64,000 nt of DNA from CAXXXW01 sp963665555 (GTDB lineage: Bacteria; Pseudomonadota; Alphaproteobacteria; Thalassobaculales; Thalassobaculaceae): positions 2,604,001 through 2,668,000 of the forward strand of contig OY762308.1 in assembly GCA_963665555.2 (NCBI GenBank), given 5' to 3'. Every line of letters starts with the position of its first letter. The first letter of the stretch is position 1. Positions 41,895 to 50,330 of this stretch are shown here, piece after piece. The notes under the pieces were generated by a model. It was not told the origin of the DNA and searched no databases. It saw only the letters and a program-made list of their open reading frames with translations. Position numbers and translations under genes: made by a program.

Positions 41895-41903
41895 CGCCGC
41901 GCG
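41895..41903. repeat. Left copy of the putative IS target duplication
   Basis: CGCCGCGCG, matched by the sequence at 43182-43190 right after the element. Confidence 0.5.
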
Positions 41904-43181
41904 GATGATGTAGCGGAGTTTGTGTCGGGTTCTGGGAGGGGGGTACTCCCTGGGTTGTCGAGACCCGGGAAAGGAGCACCCCCCATGCCGCGAACCGCGA
42001 CGATCGAGAGCCTACCGGAAGCGTTCCGGACGATGAAGGCCATGCGCGCCGAAGGGGTCGAGTGGGACGAGGATTACCGGCGGGCGGGAGCCGACGCGCT
42101 GAAGCGGATACTGGAAGGCCGGATGGCCGATCTCGTCGCCGAACATCTCGACGACATGGGCCGGCGCGGTCTCGCCGACCGGCGCAACGGGAGCTGGCCG
42201 CGCCGCCTGATGACGGAGTTGGGCGAGATCGAACTGGCCATCCCGCGCACCCGGACCTTCAGCCCGCTCGGCGCGATCCGCGCCTACGCGCGACGGGCCC
42301 CGCGGATCGACCGGCTGATCCTGGCCTGCTTCGTGCTCGGCCTCTCGACCCGCAAGGTGGCGGCCGCGCTGGTTCCGATCCTGGGACGGCGCGTCTCCCC
42401 TTCCTCCGTCAGCCGCGTCGCCAAGGCGCTCGACGGCCATGTCGCCGCCTTCCACCGCCGCAAGCTCGCCGACGCCTGGCGCGTCCTCGTGCTCGATGGC
42501 GTCTTCCTCGCCCGCAAGACCGGCGCCGGAGCCGTCCGGCGGCCAGTGCCGGGCGCGCTCGGCCTGCGTCCCGACGGCAAGAAGGAGATCGTCGACTACC
42601 GCCTGGCGCGCGGCGAAAGCTTCGAGGAATGGGAGGCGTTTCTCTGCGATCTCCAGCGCCGGGGCCTGAGCGGCGAACGGCTGGAGATGGTCTGCTCCGA
42701 TGGCGGCAAGGGGCTGGCGCGCGCCTTGGACATGGTCTGGCCGCGCGTCCCGGTCCAGCGCTGCTGGGCCCACAAGATCCGCAATGTCCTCGACAAACTC
42801 CGCAAGGCCGACCGGCCCGCCGCCAAGGACGGCTTGCGCCGGATCATGCGCGCCGACACGCTCCCCCAGGCCCGCGCCGCCGCGAGGCGCTTCGCCGACG
42901 ACTGGCGGGACGCCTGTCCCGCCGCCGTCGCCTGCCTGCGCGACGACCTCGACGATCTGCTCGCCTGCTTCCGCTACAAAACTCCCGCCGAGCGCCGCGC
43001 CGTGCGAACCACCAACGCCATCGAGCGCCGCTTCCGGGAAGTCCGCCGCCGAACCCGCCCCATGGGCGTCCTCAACGATCGCGCCTCGACCGAGCGCATC
43101 CTCTTCGCCGTCTTCGCGCACGAAAACCAAAACCAGGGAGTCCCAACCCTCCTCCCACTGACACAAAACTCTTGACGCTAC
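41904..43181 (+). mobile_element. IS256-family insertion sequence
   Basis: One transposase gene with short flanks. Imperfect inverted ends are visible: GTAGCG at 41910 with GTTTGTGTC downstream, and on the other side GACACAAAAC plus CGCTAC at 43176-43181. The nine bases CGCCGCGCG occur at 41895-41903 and again at 43182-43190, which fits a target duplication and sets these limits. IS256 elements usually duplicate 8 or 9 bases. The sites are GC-rich, so chance is not excluded. The element lies between rpsU and def. Confidence 0.8.
41985..43175 (+). CDS. IS256-family transposase (mutator type)
   Basis: 396 residues. DDE transposase: first Asp in WRVLVLDGVFLARKT, second Asp in EMVCSDGGKGLARALDMVWP, followed by VQRCWAHKIRNVLDKL, and Glu in RTTNAIERRFREVRRRTRPM. 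N-terminal region MPRTATIESLPEAFRTMKAM includes the DNA-binding part. No internal stop or frameshift, so probably active. An upstream in-frame start at 41922 would begin inside the terminal sequence; the ATG at 41985 has an AAGGAG site. Confidence 0.95.
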   Translation: MPRTATIESLPEAFRTMKAMRAEGVEWDEDYRRAGADALKRILEGRMADLVAEHLDDMGRRGLADRRNGSWPRRLMTELGEIELAIPRTRTFSPLGAIRAYARRAPRIDRLILACFVLGLSTRKVAAALVPILGRRVSPSSVSRVAKALDGHVAAFHRRKLADAWRVLVLDGVFLARKTGAGAVRRPVPGALGLRPDGKKEIVDYRLARGESFEEWEAFLCDLQRRGLSGERLEMVCSDGGKGLARALDMVWPRVPVQRCWAHKIRNVLDKLRKADRPAAKDGLRRIMRADTLPQARAAARRFADDWRDACPAAVACLRDDLDDLLACFRYKTPAERRAVRTTNAIERRFREVRRRTRPMGVLNDRASTERILFAVFAHENQNQGVPTLLPLTQNS

Positions 43182-43190
43182 CGCCGCGCG
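43182..43190. repeat. Right copy of the putative IS target duplication
   Basis: CGCCGCGCG, equal to 41895-41903. Confidence 0.5.
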
Positions 43191-43237
43191 CGTCGCCGGG
43201 GCTTTACCGGCCCCCGCCGCGCGCCTATATCGAAGGC

Positions 43238-43777
43238 ATGGCCGTGAGACGCATCCTCAGGATGGGGCATCCCCTGCTGGCCGCCCGCGCCGCGCCGGTG
43301 GACGCCGCGCGCGCCGGGGAACTGGCCGCGCTCCTGCCCGACATGGCGGAGACGATGCGGGCGGCGGGCGGCGTCGGGCTGGCGGCGCCGCAGGTCGGCG
43401 TCGGCCTGCGCGCGATCGTGTTCGAGGTTCCGGCGGCGCGCGCCTCCGGGCGCGAGGGCGACGGGCCGGCCCCGCTCCAGGCGCTCGTCAACCCGGAGTT
43501 CGAGCCGCTGGGCGAGGAGATCGAGATGGGCTGGGAGGGCTGCCTGTCGATCCCCGGCCTGCGCGGCGAGGTCCCGCGCTGGGCGCGCATCCGCTATCGC
43601 GGCCTCGACGGCGAGGGCGCCGCGGTGGAGCGCGAGGCCGCCGGCTTCCTCGCCCGGGTGGTCCAGCACGAGGTGGACCATCTCGACGGCGTGCTCTACC
43701 CCGAACGGATGGTCGACATGCGGCGTTTCGGCTACGCCGACGAACTCGCCGCCGCGCGGGCGGGGGACGGGGAATGA
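43238..43777 (+). CDS. def: Peptide deformylase
   Basis: 179 residues. Removes the N-formyl group from nascent proteins. All three motifs are present: GVGLAAPQVG, GWEGCLSIPG (Cys ligand) and VQHEVDHLDGVLYPER (HExxH ligands). It has ATGA overlap with the COQ9 gene. A Gly/Ala/Arg insertion (ARASGREGDGPAP) occurs after motif 1. It is not accompanied by fmt, so another copy may exist in the genome. Confidence 0.95.
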   Translation: MAVRRILRMGHPLLAARAAPVDAARAGELAALLPDMAETMRAAGGVGLAAPQVGVGLRAIVFEVPAARASGREGDGPAPLQALVNPEFEPLGEEIEMGWEGCLSIPGLRGEVPRWARIRYRGLDGEGAAVEREAAGFLARVVQHEVDHLDGVLYPERMVDMRRFGYADELAAARAGDGE

Positions 43778-44442
43778 CCGGCGCCGACGACCGGCGCCGG
43801 GCGTTGCGCGACCGGCTTCTGGAGGCGGCGCTGCCGCATGTCCCGTTCGACGGCTGGGGCGCGAGGGCGCTCGAGGCCGGCGCGGCGGATCGCGGGCTGG
43901 GCGAGGGCGAGGTCCACGCCGCCTTCCCGTCGCCGGCGCGCGACGCGGCGGCGCATTTCTCCGACTGGGCCGACCGCCGGATGCTCGAACGGCTGGAGGG
44001 CGTCGATCTCGCCGCCATGAAGGTCCGCGAGCGCATCGCCTTCGCCGTGCGCGCGCGGCTGGAGGCGCTGGCCCCCCACGCGGAGGCCTCGCGGCGCGCG
44101 GCCGGGCTGCTCGCGCTGCCGGGCCATCGCGGGATCGCGGCGCGGAGCCTCTACCGGACCGTGGACCGGATCTGGCGCGCCGCCGGGGACGAGTCGACGG
44201 ATTTCAATTTCTACACCAAGCGCGGCCTGCTGGCGGCGGTGGTCGTCTCGACGACGCTGTGCTGGCTCGACGACGAATCGGAGGGCCATGCCGCGACCTG
44301 GGCCTTCCTCGACCGGCGGATCGCGGATGTCATGCGCATCCCCAGGCTCCAGGCGCGGGCGCGCCGCGCCGCCGCCGGTCTGGCCGCGCCCTTCAGGGCT
44401 TCGCGGCGGCGGCGGCGGAAGGATCGCGGCGCGGCCGGTTGA
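43774..44442 (+). CDS. COQ9 family ubiquinone biosynthesis protein
   Basis: 222 residues. COQ9 is a lipid-binding protein that helps present quinone intermediates to the hydroxylase COQ7. The COQ9 domain includes RDRLLEAALPHVPFDGWGAR, ADRGLGEGEVHAAFP, and later IWRAAGDESTDFNFYTKRGL and LAAVVVSTTLCWLDDESEG, which are diagnostic. The C-terminus is very Arg-rich. The gene end overlaps the 3' end of the convergent purK gene by 50 bases. Confidence 0.93.
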   Translation: MTGADDRRRALRDRLLEAALPHVPFDGWGARALEAGAADRGLGEGEVHAAFPSPARDAAAHFSDWADRRMLERLEGVDLAAMKVRERIAFAVRARLEALAPHAEASRRAAGLLALPGHRGIAARSLYRTVDRIWRAAGDESTDFNFYTKRGLLAAVVVSTTLCWLDDESEGHAATWAFLDRRIADVMRIPRLQARARRAAAGLAAPFRASRRRRRKDRGAAG

Positions 44443-45499
44443 CGTGGCCCATCTTGCGGCCGGGCCGGACCTCTGCCTTGCCGTAGAGGTGGAGCCGGGC
44501 GTCGGTTTCGCCCGCGATCTCCAGCCAGCGGTCGAAATCGTCGCCGACCAGGTTTTCCATCGCCGTCGGGCGCAATACGGCGGGCGAGCCGAGCGGCAGG
44601 CCGGCGACGGCGCGGACCAGCTGCTCGAACTGGCAGGTCGCGGCCCCGTCCTGCGTCCAGTGGCCGGAATTGTGCGGCCGCGGCGCCGTCTCGTTCACGA
44701 GCAGGCGACCGTCCCTGTCGAGAAACATCTCCACCGCCAGCAGGCCGACCAGTCCCGCCGCCTTGGCCAGCGCGACCGCGATGCACCGCGCCTCGGCCGC
44801 CGTTTCGGTCGGAATGTCCGCCGGCGCGACCGTGGTCCGCAGGATGCCGTCCTCGTGCCGGTTCTCCCCGGCGGGCCAGGCCGCGACCGCGCCGTCGAGG
44901 CCGCGCGCGACGATGACGGAGACCTCCTTCTCGAACGCGACATAGCCCTCCAGGATCGCGTCGCCGGTGGCCAGCACGGCGCGGGCGGCGTCGAGGTCGA
45001 GGTCCTCGATCCGGCCGATAACGGCCTGCCCCTTGCCGTCGTAGCCCAGTTCGCAGGTCTTCAGCACCGCGCCCGAGCCGGCGAAGTCGGCGAACGCGCC
45101 TTCCGCCCCGGCGCGGTCGCGCACGCGCCGCCATGGCGCGACGGCGGCGCCGTTGGCCTCCGCGAAGGCCTTCTCCCGCGCCCGGTGGCGCGCGATCGCG
45201 AACAGGCCCGCGCCGGGCCGGACCGGCTTGCGCCGCTCCAGGAACGCCAGCGCCTCCGGCGGCACGTTCTCGAACTCGCAGGTGATAACGTCCACGTCCG
45301 CCGCGAAGGCTTCGAGCGCGTCCTTGTCGTCCCAGGCGGCGGGCGTCGCGCGGGTCGAGACCTGGGCCGCCGGGCCGCCGCGCTCCGGCGCGAACACATG
45401 GGTCCGGTAGCCGAGCCGGGCGGCGGCCAGCGCCGTCATCCGGCCCAGCTGCCCGCCGCCGAGAATCCCGATGACCGAGCCGGGCGGCAGCGGCGTCAT
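44393..45499 (-). CDS. purK: 5-(carboxyamino)imidazole ribonucleotide synthase
   Basis: 368 residues. ATP-grasp enzyme of purine synthesis that makes N5-CAIR from AIR, bicarbonate and ATP. GILGGGQLGRMTALAAARLG, AVLKTCELGYDGKGQAVI, LEGYVAFEKEVSVIVARG and LVNETAPRPHNSGHWTQDGA are standard. Start overlaps the purE stop (ATGA). The last 17 codons lie over the end of the COQ9 gene on the other strand. Confidence 0.96.
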   Translation of the reverse strand: MTPLPPGSVIGILGGGQLGRMTALAAARLGYRTHVFAPERGGPAAQVSTRATPAAWDDKDALEAFAADVDVITCEFENVPPEALAFLERRKPVRPGAGLFAIARHRAREKAFAEANGAAVAPWRRVRDRAGAEGAFADFAGSGAVLKTCELGYDGKGQAVIGRIEDLDLDAARAVLATGDAILEGYVAFEKEVSVIVARGLDGAVAAWPAGENRHEDGILRTTVAPADIPTETAAEARCIAVALAKAAGLVGLLAVEMFLDRDGRLLVNETAPRPHNSGHWTQDGAATCQFEQLVRAVAGLPLGSPAVLRPTAMENLVGDDFDRWLEIAGETDARLHLYGKAEVRPGRKMGHVNRPRRDPSAAAAAKP

Positions 45500-46005
45500 G
45501 CCTCCTCCGGCCGCTCCGCGACGGCTTCGGTCTGGGCCGCGCGCCAGCGCTCCAGCGCGTCCGCGATCCGCGCGTCCTGGGTCGAGAGCATCGCGGCCGC
45601 CAGCAGCGCGGCGTTGGCCGCGCCGGCCGGACCGATCGCCAGCGTCCCCACCGGCACGCCGCGCGGCATCTGGACGATGGAGAGCAGGCTGTCCATCCCC
45701 TTCAGCGCCCGGCTCTCCACCGGCACGCCGAGCACGGGAAGCGTGGTGTGGGCCGCGATCATGCCGGGCAGGTGGGCGGCCCCGCCGGCCCCGGCGACGA
45801 TAACCTTCAGCCCGCGCCCGCGCGCGGTCTCGGCGTACTCCGCCAGCCGCCGGGGCGTCCGGTGGGCCGAGACGATCCGGGCCTCGCGCGGGATCGCGAG
45901 TTCGTCGAGGATGTCGGCGGCCGCGCGCATGGTGGGCCAGTCGGATTCGCTGCCCATGACGATCCCGACCAGCGGCGCCGCCTCCGCCTCCCCGCGACCG
46001 GCCAT
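45496..46005 (-). CDS. purE: N5-carboxyaminoimidazole ribonucleotide mutase
   Basis: 169 residues. Converts N5-CAIR to CAIR. GIVMGSESDWPTMRAAADIL, VSAHRTPRRLAEYAETARGR, IVAGAGGAAHLPGMIAAHTT and VLGVPVESRALKGMDSLLSI are the class I PurE motifs. First gene of the purE-purK pair. Start ATG 46005. Confidence 0.97.
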   Translation of the reverse strand: MAGRGEAEAAPLVGIVMGSESDWPTMRAAADILDELAIPREARIVSAHRTPRRLAEYAETARGRGLKVIVAGAGGAAHLPGMIAAHTTLPVLGVPVESRALKGMDSLLSIVQMPRGVPVGTLAIGPAGAANAALLAAAMLSTQDARIADALERWRAAQTEAVAERPEEA

Positions 46006-46147
46006 GTCCGCCTCCGCCCGTTGGAAAGCGCCGAACTATAGACCCGCGGCCCCGCCCCGCAAGCGCCGATCGCGGAAGGTTTCCGTCCGCCGCCGAAACC
46101 GCCTAAGCTGCGCGCGCCTGGGCGAACGGATCGGGGAGGGCGCCGCG

Positions 46148-47524
46148 ATGGCGGGCAAGATCGTGCATATCGGCTGCGGGGCCGGGTTTTCGGGCGACCG
46201 GACGGACGCGGCCGCGCCGGTGGTGGAGACGCTGGCGCGCCGGGACGGGCCGCGCTACCTGGTCTTCGAGACGCTGGCCGAACGCACGCTGGCGCTGGCC
46301 CAGAAACACCGGCGCAAGGACCCCGCGCACGGCTACTCCCCCTTCCTGGAGGCCTATGTCCGCCCGGTCCTGAAGCGCTGCCACGAGGCCGGCGTGCGGA
46401 TCGTCTCGAATTTCGGCGCCGCCAACCCGGCCGGCGGCGCGGCGAAAGTCCTGGAAATCGCGGCCGAGCTGGGCTGCGACGGGCTGCGCGTCGCCGTGGT
46501 GGAGGGGGACGACCTGCTGGGCCTCCTCTCCGAGGACGAAATCCGCCGCCATCCCACCGTCGAGGGGCTGGAGATCGGCGAGGCCGGCGTGGTGGCGGCG
46601 AACGCCTATCTCGGCGCGCGGCCGATCGCCGAGGCGCTGGGCCGGGGCGCGGATGTGGTGGTGGTCGGGCGCTGCACCGACCCGGCGCTGGTCCTCGGCC
46701 CGCTGATCGCCGAGTTCGGCTGGGCGGAGGACGACTGGGACCGGCTCGCCGCCGGAACCATGGCCGGCCACCTGCTGGAATGCGGCGCGCAGGTCACCGG
46801 CGCCTATTTCGCCGATCCCGGCTACAAGGACGTGCCGGACCTCGCCCGCGTCGGCTTCCCGCTGGCCGAGGTGTCGGAGGACGGGGGGATCGTCGTCTCC
46901 AAGGCGGACGGGACCGGCGGCCTGGTCTCGGCGGCCACGGTGAAGGAGCAGCTGCTCTACGAAATCCACGATCCCGCCGCCTACCTCACCGCCGATGTGA
47001 CGCTCGACATCTCCGGGGCGCGGGTGGACGAGATCGGGCCGGACCGGGTGCGCGTCTCCGGCGCGCGCGGCCATCCCCGGCCCGACACGCTGAAGGCGAC
47101 GGTCAGTTTCGAGGGCGGCTGGATGGGCGAGGCGGAGATGAGCTACGCCGGCCCCAACGCGCTCGCCCGCGCCCGGCTGGCCGTCGATGTGCTGCGCGAG
47201 CGCTGCCGGGGGATCGGGACCAACTGCCCGGTGCGGTTCGACATCCTCGGCGCGGTCAGCGTGCACGACGGCGATTCGGGCGCGGCGGGCGCCGCCGCCG
47301 GCTGGCCGGAGGACGGCGACTACCGCGTCCGGGTGGCGTCGCGCGGCCACGACAAGGCCGCGATCGAGCGGATCAACCAGGAGATGCTGAGCCTGTATTG
47401 CTGCGGCCCGGCGGCCGGCGGCGGCTTCCGCGAGCGCGTGACCGACCAGGTCCACACCGCCTCGATCCTGGTGGACCGGAACGCGGTCGCGCCCCGGGTC
47501 CGCCTGTTGGAGGCCGCGCCGTGA
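46148..47524 (+). CDS. AtuA-like/DUF1446 family protein, large part
   Basis: 458 residues. The family includes AtuA of acyclic terpene utilisation and related proteins of uncertain reaction. Recognised by KIVHIGCGAGFSGDRTDAAA, RYLVFETLAERTLALAQKHR, IVSNFGAANPAGGAAKVLEI, DVVVVGRCTDPALVLGPLIA and AAGTMAGHLLECGAQVTGAYF. It is followed by its usual small partner (GTGA overlap). Start ATG 46148. First gene of a five-gene plus-strand operon. Confidence 0.88.
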   Translation: MAGKIVHIGCGAGFSGDRTDAAAPVVETLARRDGPRYLVFETLAERTLALAQKHRRKDPAHGYSPFLEAYVRPVLKRCHEAGVRIVSNFGAANPAGGAAKVLEIAAELGCDGLRVAVVEGDDLLGLLSEDEIRRHPTVEGLEIGEAGVVAANAYLGARPIAEALGRGADVVVVGRCTDPALVLGPLIAEFGWAEDDWDRLAAGTMAGHLLECGAQVTGAYFADPGYKDVPDLARVGFPLAEVSEDGGIVVSKADGTGGLVSAATVKEQLLYEIHDPAAYLTADVTLDISGARVDEIGPDRVRVSGARGHPRPDTLKATVSFEGGWMGEAEMSYAGPNALARARLAVDVLRERCRGIGTNCPVRFDILGAVSVHDGDSGAAGAAAGWPEDGDYRVRVASRGHDKAAIERINQEMLSLYCCGPAAGGGFRERVTDQVHTASILVDRNAVAPRVRLLEAAP

Positions 47525-47922
47525 CCGGAGCCGGCCCGGACGACACCGGCGACAGGGTGGAGGCCCGCCTGCACGAGATCGCCCACGCCCGCGCCGGCGA
47601 CAAGGGGAACCGCTCCAACATAAGCCTGATCCCCTACGACCCGGAGGCTTGGCCCGTGCTGCTGGAGCAGGCGACGGAGGCGCGGGTGCTGGCCCTGTTC
47701 GCGGCCCGGGGGGCGACGCGGGTGACGCGCCACGAACTGCCCAACCTGCCGGCGCTGAACTTCGTGATCGACGACGCGCTGCAGGGCGGCGTCAACGCCG
47801 CGCTCAACCTCGACCAGCACGGCAAGACGCTCTCCTTCCTCCTGCTCTCGCTGCCGGTGACGGTCCCGCGCCGCCTCTTGCGCCGCCGCGCCGCGCCGGC
47901 CCCGGCGGCGGCGGGCGAATAA
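47521..47922 (+). CDS. AtuA-like small C-terminal partner protein
   Basis: 133 residues from GTG 47521 (overlap with the previous stop). The motif LHEIAHARAGDKGNRSNISL and FVIDDALQGGVNAALNLDQH, followed by GKTLSFLLLSLPV, is the small domain that in some genomes is fused to the large AtuA-like protein. The split arrangement here is common. Ends 53 bases before the molybdenum hydroxylase gene. Confidence 0.85.
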   Translation: MTGAGPDDTGDRVEARLHEIAHARAGDKGNRSNISLIPYDPEAWPVLLEQATEARVLALFAARGATRVTRHELPNLPALNFVIDDALQGGVNAALNLDQHGKTLSFLLLSLPVTVPRRLLRRRAAPAPAAAGE

Positions 47923-47975
47923 ACCCTCGCCAACGCGCCGGCGGGCGGCTAGTCTCCGGCCCTTCCGCGAGAGCC

Positions 47976-50330
47976 GTGTTTCCCGAAGGGCGCGATCCGA
48001 ACATGCCGAGACGCGAGGACGCCCGCCTCCTGACCGGGCGGGGACGCTTCGTCGACGACGAGGCGCCCGGCCGGGCGGCCAGGGCGGCGGTGTTCCGCTC
48101 GCCCGCCGCCCACGGGCGGATCGCGGCGCTCGACCTCGCGGCGGCGCGCGCGGCGCCGGGCGTGCTGGCGGTCTATACGCAGGCCGACCTCGACGCGGCG
48201 GGAATCGGCCCGCTCGCCTGCCGGACGCCGACGACGGGGTCGGACGGCCGCCCGGCGATCGAGCCGGAGCGCCCCGTGCTGGCCCGGGACGAGGTCAAAT
48301 ACGCCGGCCAGCCGGTCGCCTTCGTCGTCGCCGAGACGGAGGCGGCGGCGCTGGACGGGATCGACGCGATCGGCCTCGACATCGAGGAGCGGCCCGTCGT
48401 CGTCGGGACGGACGCCGCGCTGGCGCCGGGCGCGCCGGCGGTCTGGCCCCGGCAAGCGCCGGACAACGTGGCGCTGCGCTGGGAATGCGGCGACGGCGCG
48501 GCCGTGGACGCCGCGATCGCGCGGGCGGCGCGCGTCGCGCGGTTGACCGTGCGCCATCCCCGGCTCCTCGTCGCCCCGGTCGAGCCGCGCGGCGCCGTCG
48601 GGGAATACGACGCCGCGGCCGGCCGCTATACGCTGACCGCGCCGAGCCAGGGCACGGTCCTGCTGCGCGCCGCGCTGGCCGAGGCGCTGGACTGCGGGGA
48701 GGCGCGACTTCGGGTCCGCACGGGCGATGTGGGCGGCAGTTTCGCGGTGAAGATCTGGCCCTACCCGGAGCATGTGCTGTGCCTGTTCGCGGCCCGCGCC
48801 CTGGGCCGCCCGGTCAAGTGGACCGCCAGCCGGATCGAAAGCGCCGTCGCCGACGCGCAGGGCCGCGGCCGGACCGACCGCGCGACCCTGGCGCTGGACG
48901 CCGACGGCCGCGTCCTCGCCTTCCGCATCGAGGCGGAGGGCGACCTCGGCGCCTTCCTGCACACCGCCGCGCCGTCGATCTTCGCGGACGGGGCGCGCCG
49001 GGCGCTGGGCCATGCCTATCGCATCCCGGCGCTGCATTACCGGGTCCGCGCCGCCTTCACCAACGCGCCGCCGACGGACGCCTATCGCGGCGCCGGCAAG
49101 CCGGAGAGCGTCGCCACTCTGGAGCGCGCGCTCGACGCGGCGGCGCGCGAACACGGGCTGGACCGGATCGAGCTGCGCCGGCGCAACGCCATCCGGCCGG
49201 AGGACCTGCCCTACCGCACCGCCGTCGGCGAGACGGTGGATTCGGGGGACTTCCCCGGCATCCTCGACAAGGCGCTGGCGGCGGCGGACTGGGACGGGTT
49301 CGCCGCGCGGGAGGCGCGCTCGCGCGCGGCCGGGCTGCTGCGCGGCCGCGCGGCGGGGCTGTATTTCCACGCGACCGGCGGCTCGACGGCGGAGGTCGTG
49401 CAGCTGCGCGCGCTGCCCGACGGGAAGGTGCGGCTGCGCACCTCGGCCCAGGACAGCGGGCAGGGCCACCGCGACGCGCTCGCCCGGATCGCGGGCGAGG
49501 CGCTCGGCCTCGCGCCGGAGCGGATCGTCGTCGAGGCGGGCGACAGCGACGCGCTGTTCGCGGGCGGCTCGACCGGCGGCTCCAGCCTGCTCCCCGTCAG
49601 CGCCGTCGCCGCGCGCCGGGCCGCCGGCGCGCTGGTCGGGCGGGCGCGGGACCTGGCGGCGGACGCGCTGGAGGCGGCGGTCCGCGACATCGAGTACGAG
49701 GCCGGCGCGCTGCGCGTCGCCGGCACCGACCGGACGGTCTCGCTCGCCGAACTGGCGGCGCGGACGGCCGACGCGCCCGACGCCCCGGCCGGAACCGGGG
49801 AGCCGGCCGGCTGCGTCGGCGAGGCGGGGTTCGCGGGAACGCACACCACCTTCCCCAACGGCGCCTGCGTCGTCGAGGCGGAGGTCGATCCCGAAACCGG
49901 CCGGGCGTCGCTGGCGCGGATCGTCGCCGTGGACGACCTCGGCCGGGTCGTCCACGAGGAAAGCGCGCGCGGCCAGGTCATGGGCGGGCTGGCCCAGGCG
50001 GCGGGCGAGGCGCTGATGGAGGAGGCGGTTTTCGACGCCGGCGGGCAGCCGGTCTCGGCCTCGCTGATGGACTACGCGCTGCCCCGCGCCGACGACCTGC
50101 CGCCGTTCGACCTCGGCTGGGCGCCGACCGCGAGTCCGAACACGCCGCTCGGCGCCAAGGGGGTGGGGGAGTTGTCCGCCATCGGCGGTCCGGGGCCGAT
50201 CGCCAACGCCGTGCTCGACGCGCTGGCCCCGCTGGGGATCGCGCATCTCGACATGCCGCTCGGCCCGCAAAAAATCTGGCGCGCGATCCGCGACGCAAGC
50301 GCGCGCGAGGAGGGAGGGAGTCCGCGATGA
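47976..50330 (+). CDS. Molybdenum hydroxylase large subunit (xanthine/CO dehydrogenase family)
   Basis: 784 residues from GTG 47976; ATG 48003 is an alternative. Molybdopterin-binding large subunit: opening RREDARLLTGRGRFVDD, domain 1 with DEVKYAGQPVAFVVAETEAA, Moco contacts GDVGGSFAVKIWPYPEHVLC, YRGAGKPESVATLERALD, SAQDSGQGHRDALARIAGEA and the C-terminal GAKGVGELSAIGGPGPIANA with the likely catalytic Glu. Neither the FAD nor the 2Fe-2S subunit is adjacent, and I do not see them in the window. The gene overlaps the next one (ATGA). The substrate may be an aldehyde, purine or heteroaromatic compound; not CO, since the AYRCSFR-type loop is not seen. Confidence 0.9.
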   Translation: MFPEGRDPNMPRREDARLLTGRGRFVDDEAPGRAARAAVFRSPAAHGRIAALDLAAARAAPGVLAVYTQADLDAAGIGPLACRTPTTGSDGRPAIEPERPVLARDEVKYAGQPVAFVVAETEAAALDGIDAIGLDIEERPVVVGTDAALAPGAPAVWPRQAPDNVALRWECGDGAAVDAAIARAARVARLTVRHPRLLVAPVEPRGAVGEYDAAAGRYTLTAPSQGTVLLRAALAEALDCGEARLRVRTGDVGGSFAVKIWPYPEHVLCLFAARALGRPVKWTASRIESAVADAQGRGRTDRATLALDADGRVLAFRIEAEGDLGAFLHTAAPSIFADGARRALGHAYRIPALHYRVRAAFTNAPPTDAYRGAGKPESVATLERALDAAAREHGLDRIELRRRNAIRPEDLPYRTAVGETVDSGDFPGILDKALAAADWDGFAAREARSRAAGLLRGRAAGLYFHATGGSTAEVVQLRALPDGKVRLRTSAQDSGQGHRDALARIAGEALGLAPERIVVEAGDSDALFAGGSTGGSSLLPVSAVAARRAAGALVGRARDLAADALEAAVRDIEYEAGALRVAGTDRTVSLAELAARTADAPDAPAGTGEPAGCVGEAGFAGTHTTFPNGACVVEAEVDPETGRASLARIVAVDDLGRVVHEESARGQVMGGLAQAAGEALMEEAVFDAGGQPVSASLMDYALPRADDLPPFDLGWAPTASPNTPLGAKGVGELSAIGGPGPIANAVLDALAPLGIAHLDMPLGPQKIWRAIRDASAREEGGSPR

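Noticed and set aside
47976..50330. Aerobic CO dehydrogenase large subunit (coxL)
   Set aside because: The form I CoxL active-site loop is not seen and the other subunits are absent, so only the wider family can be stated.
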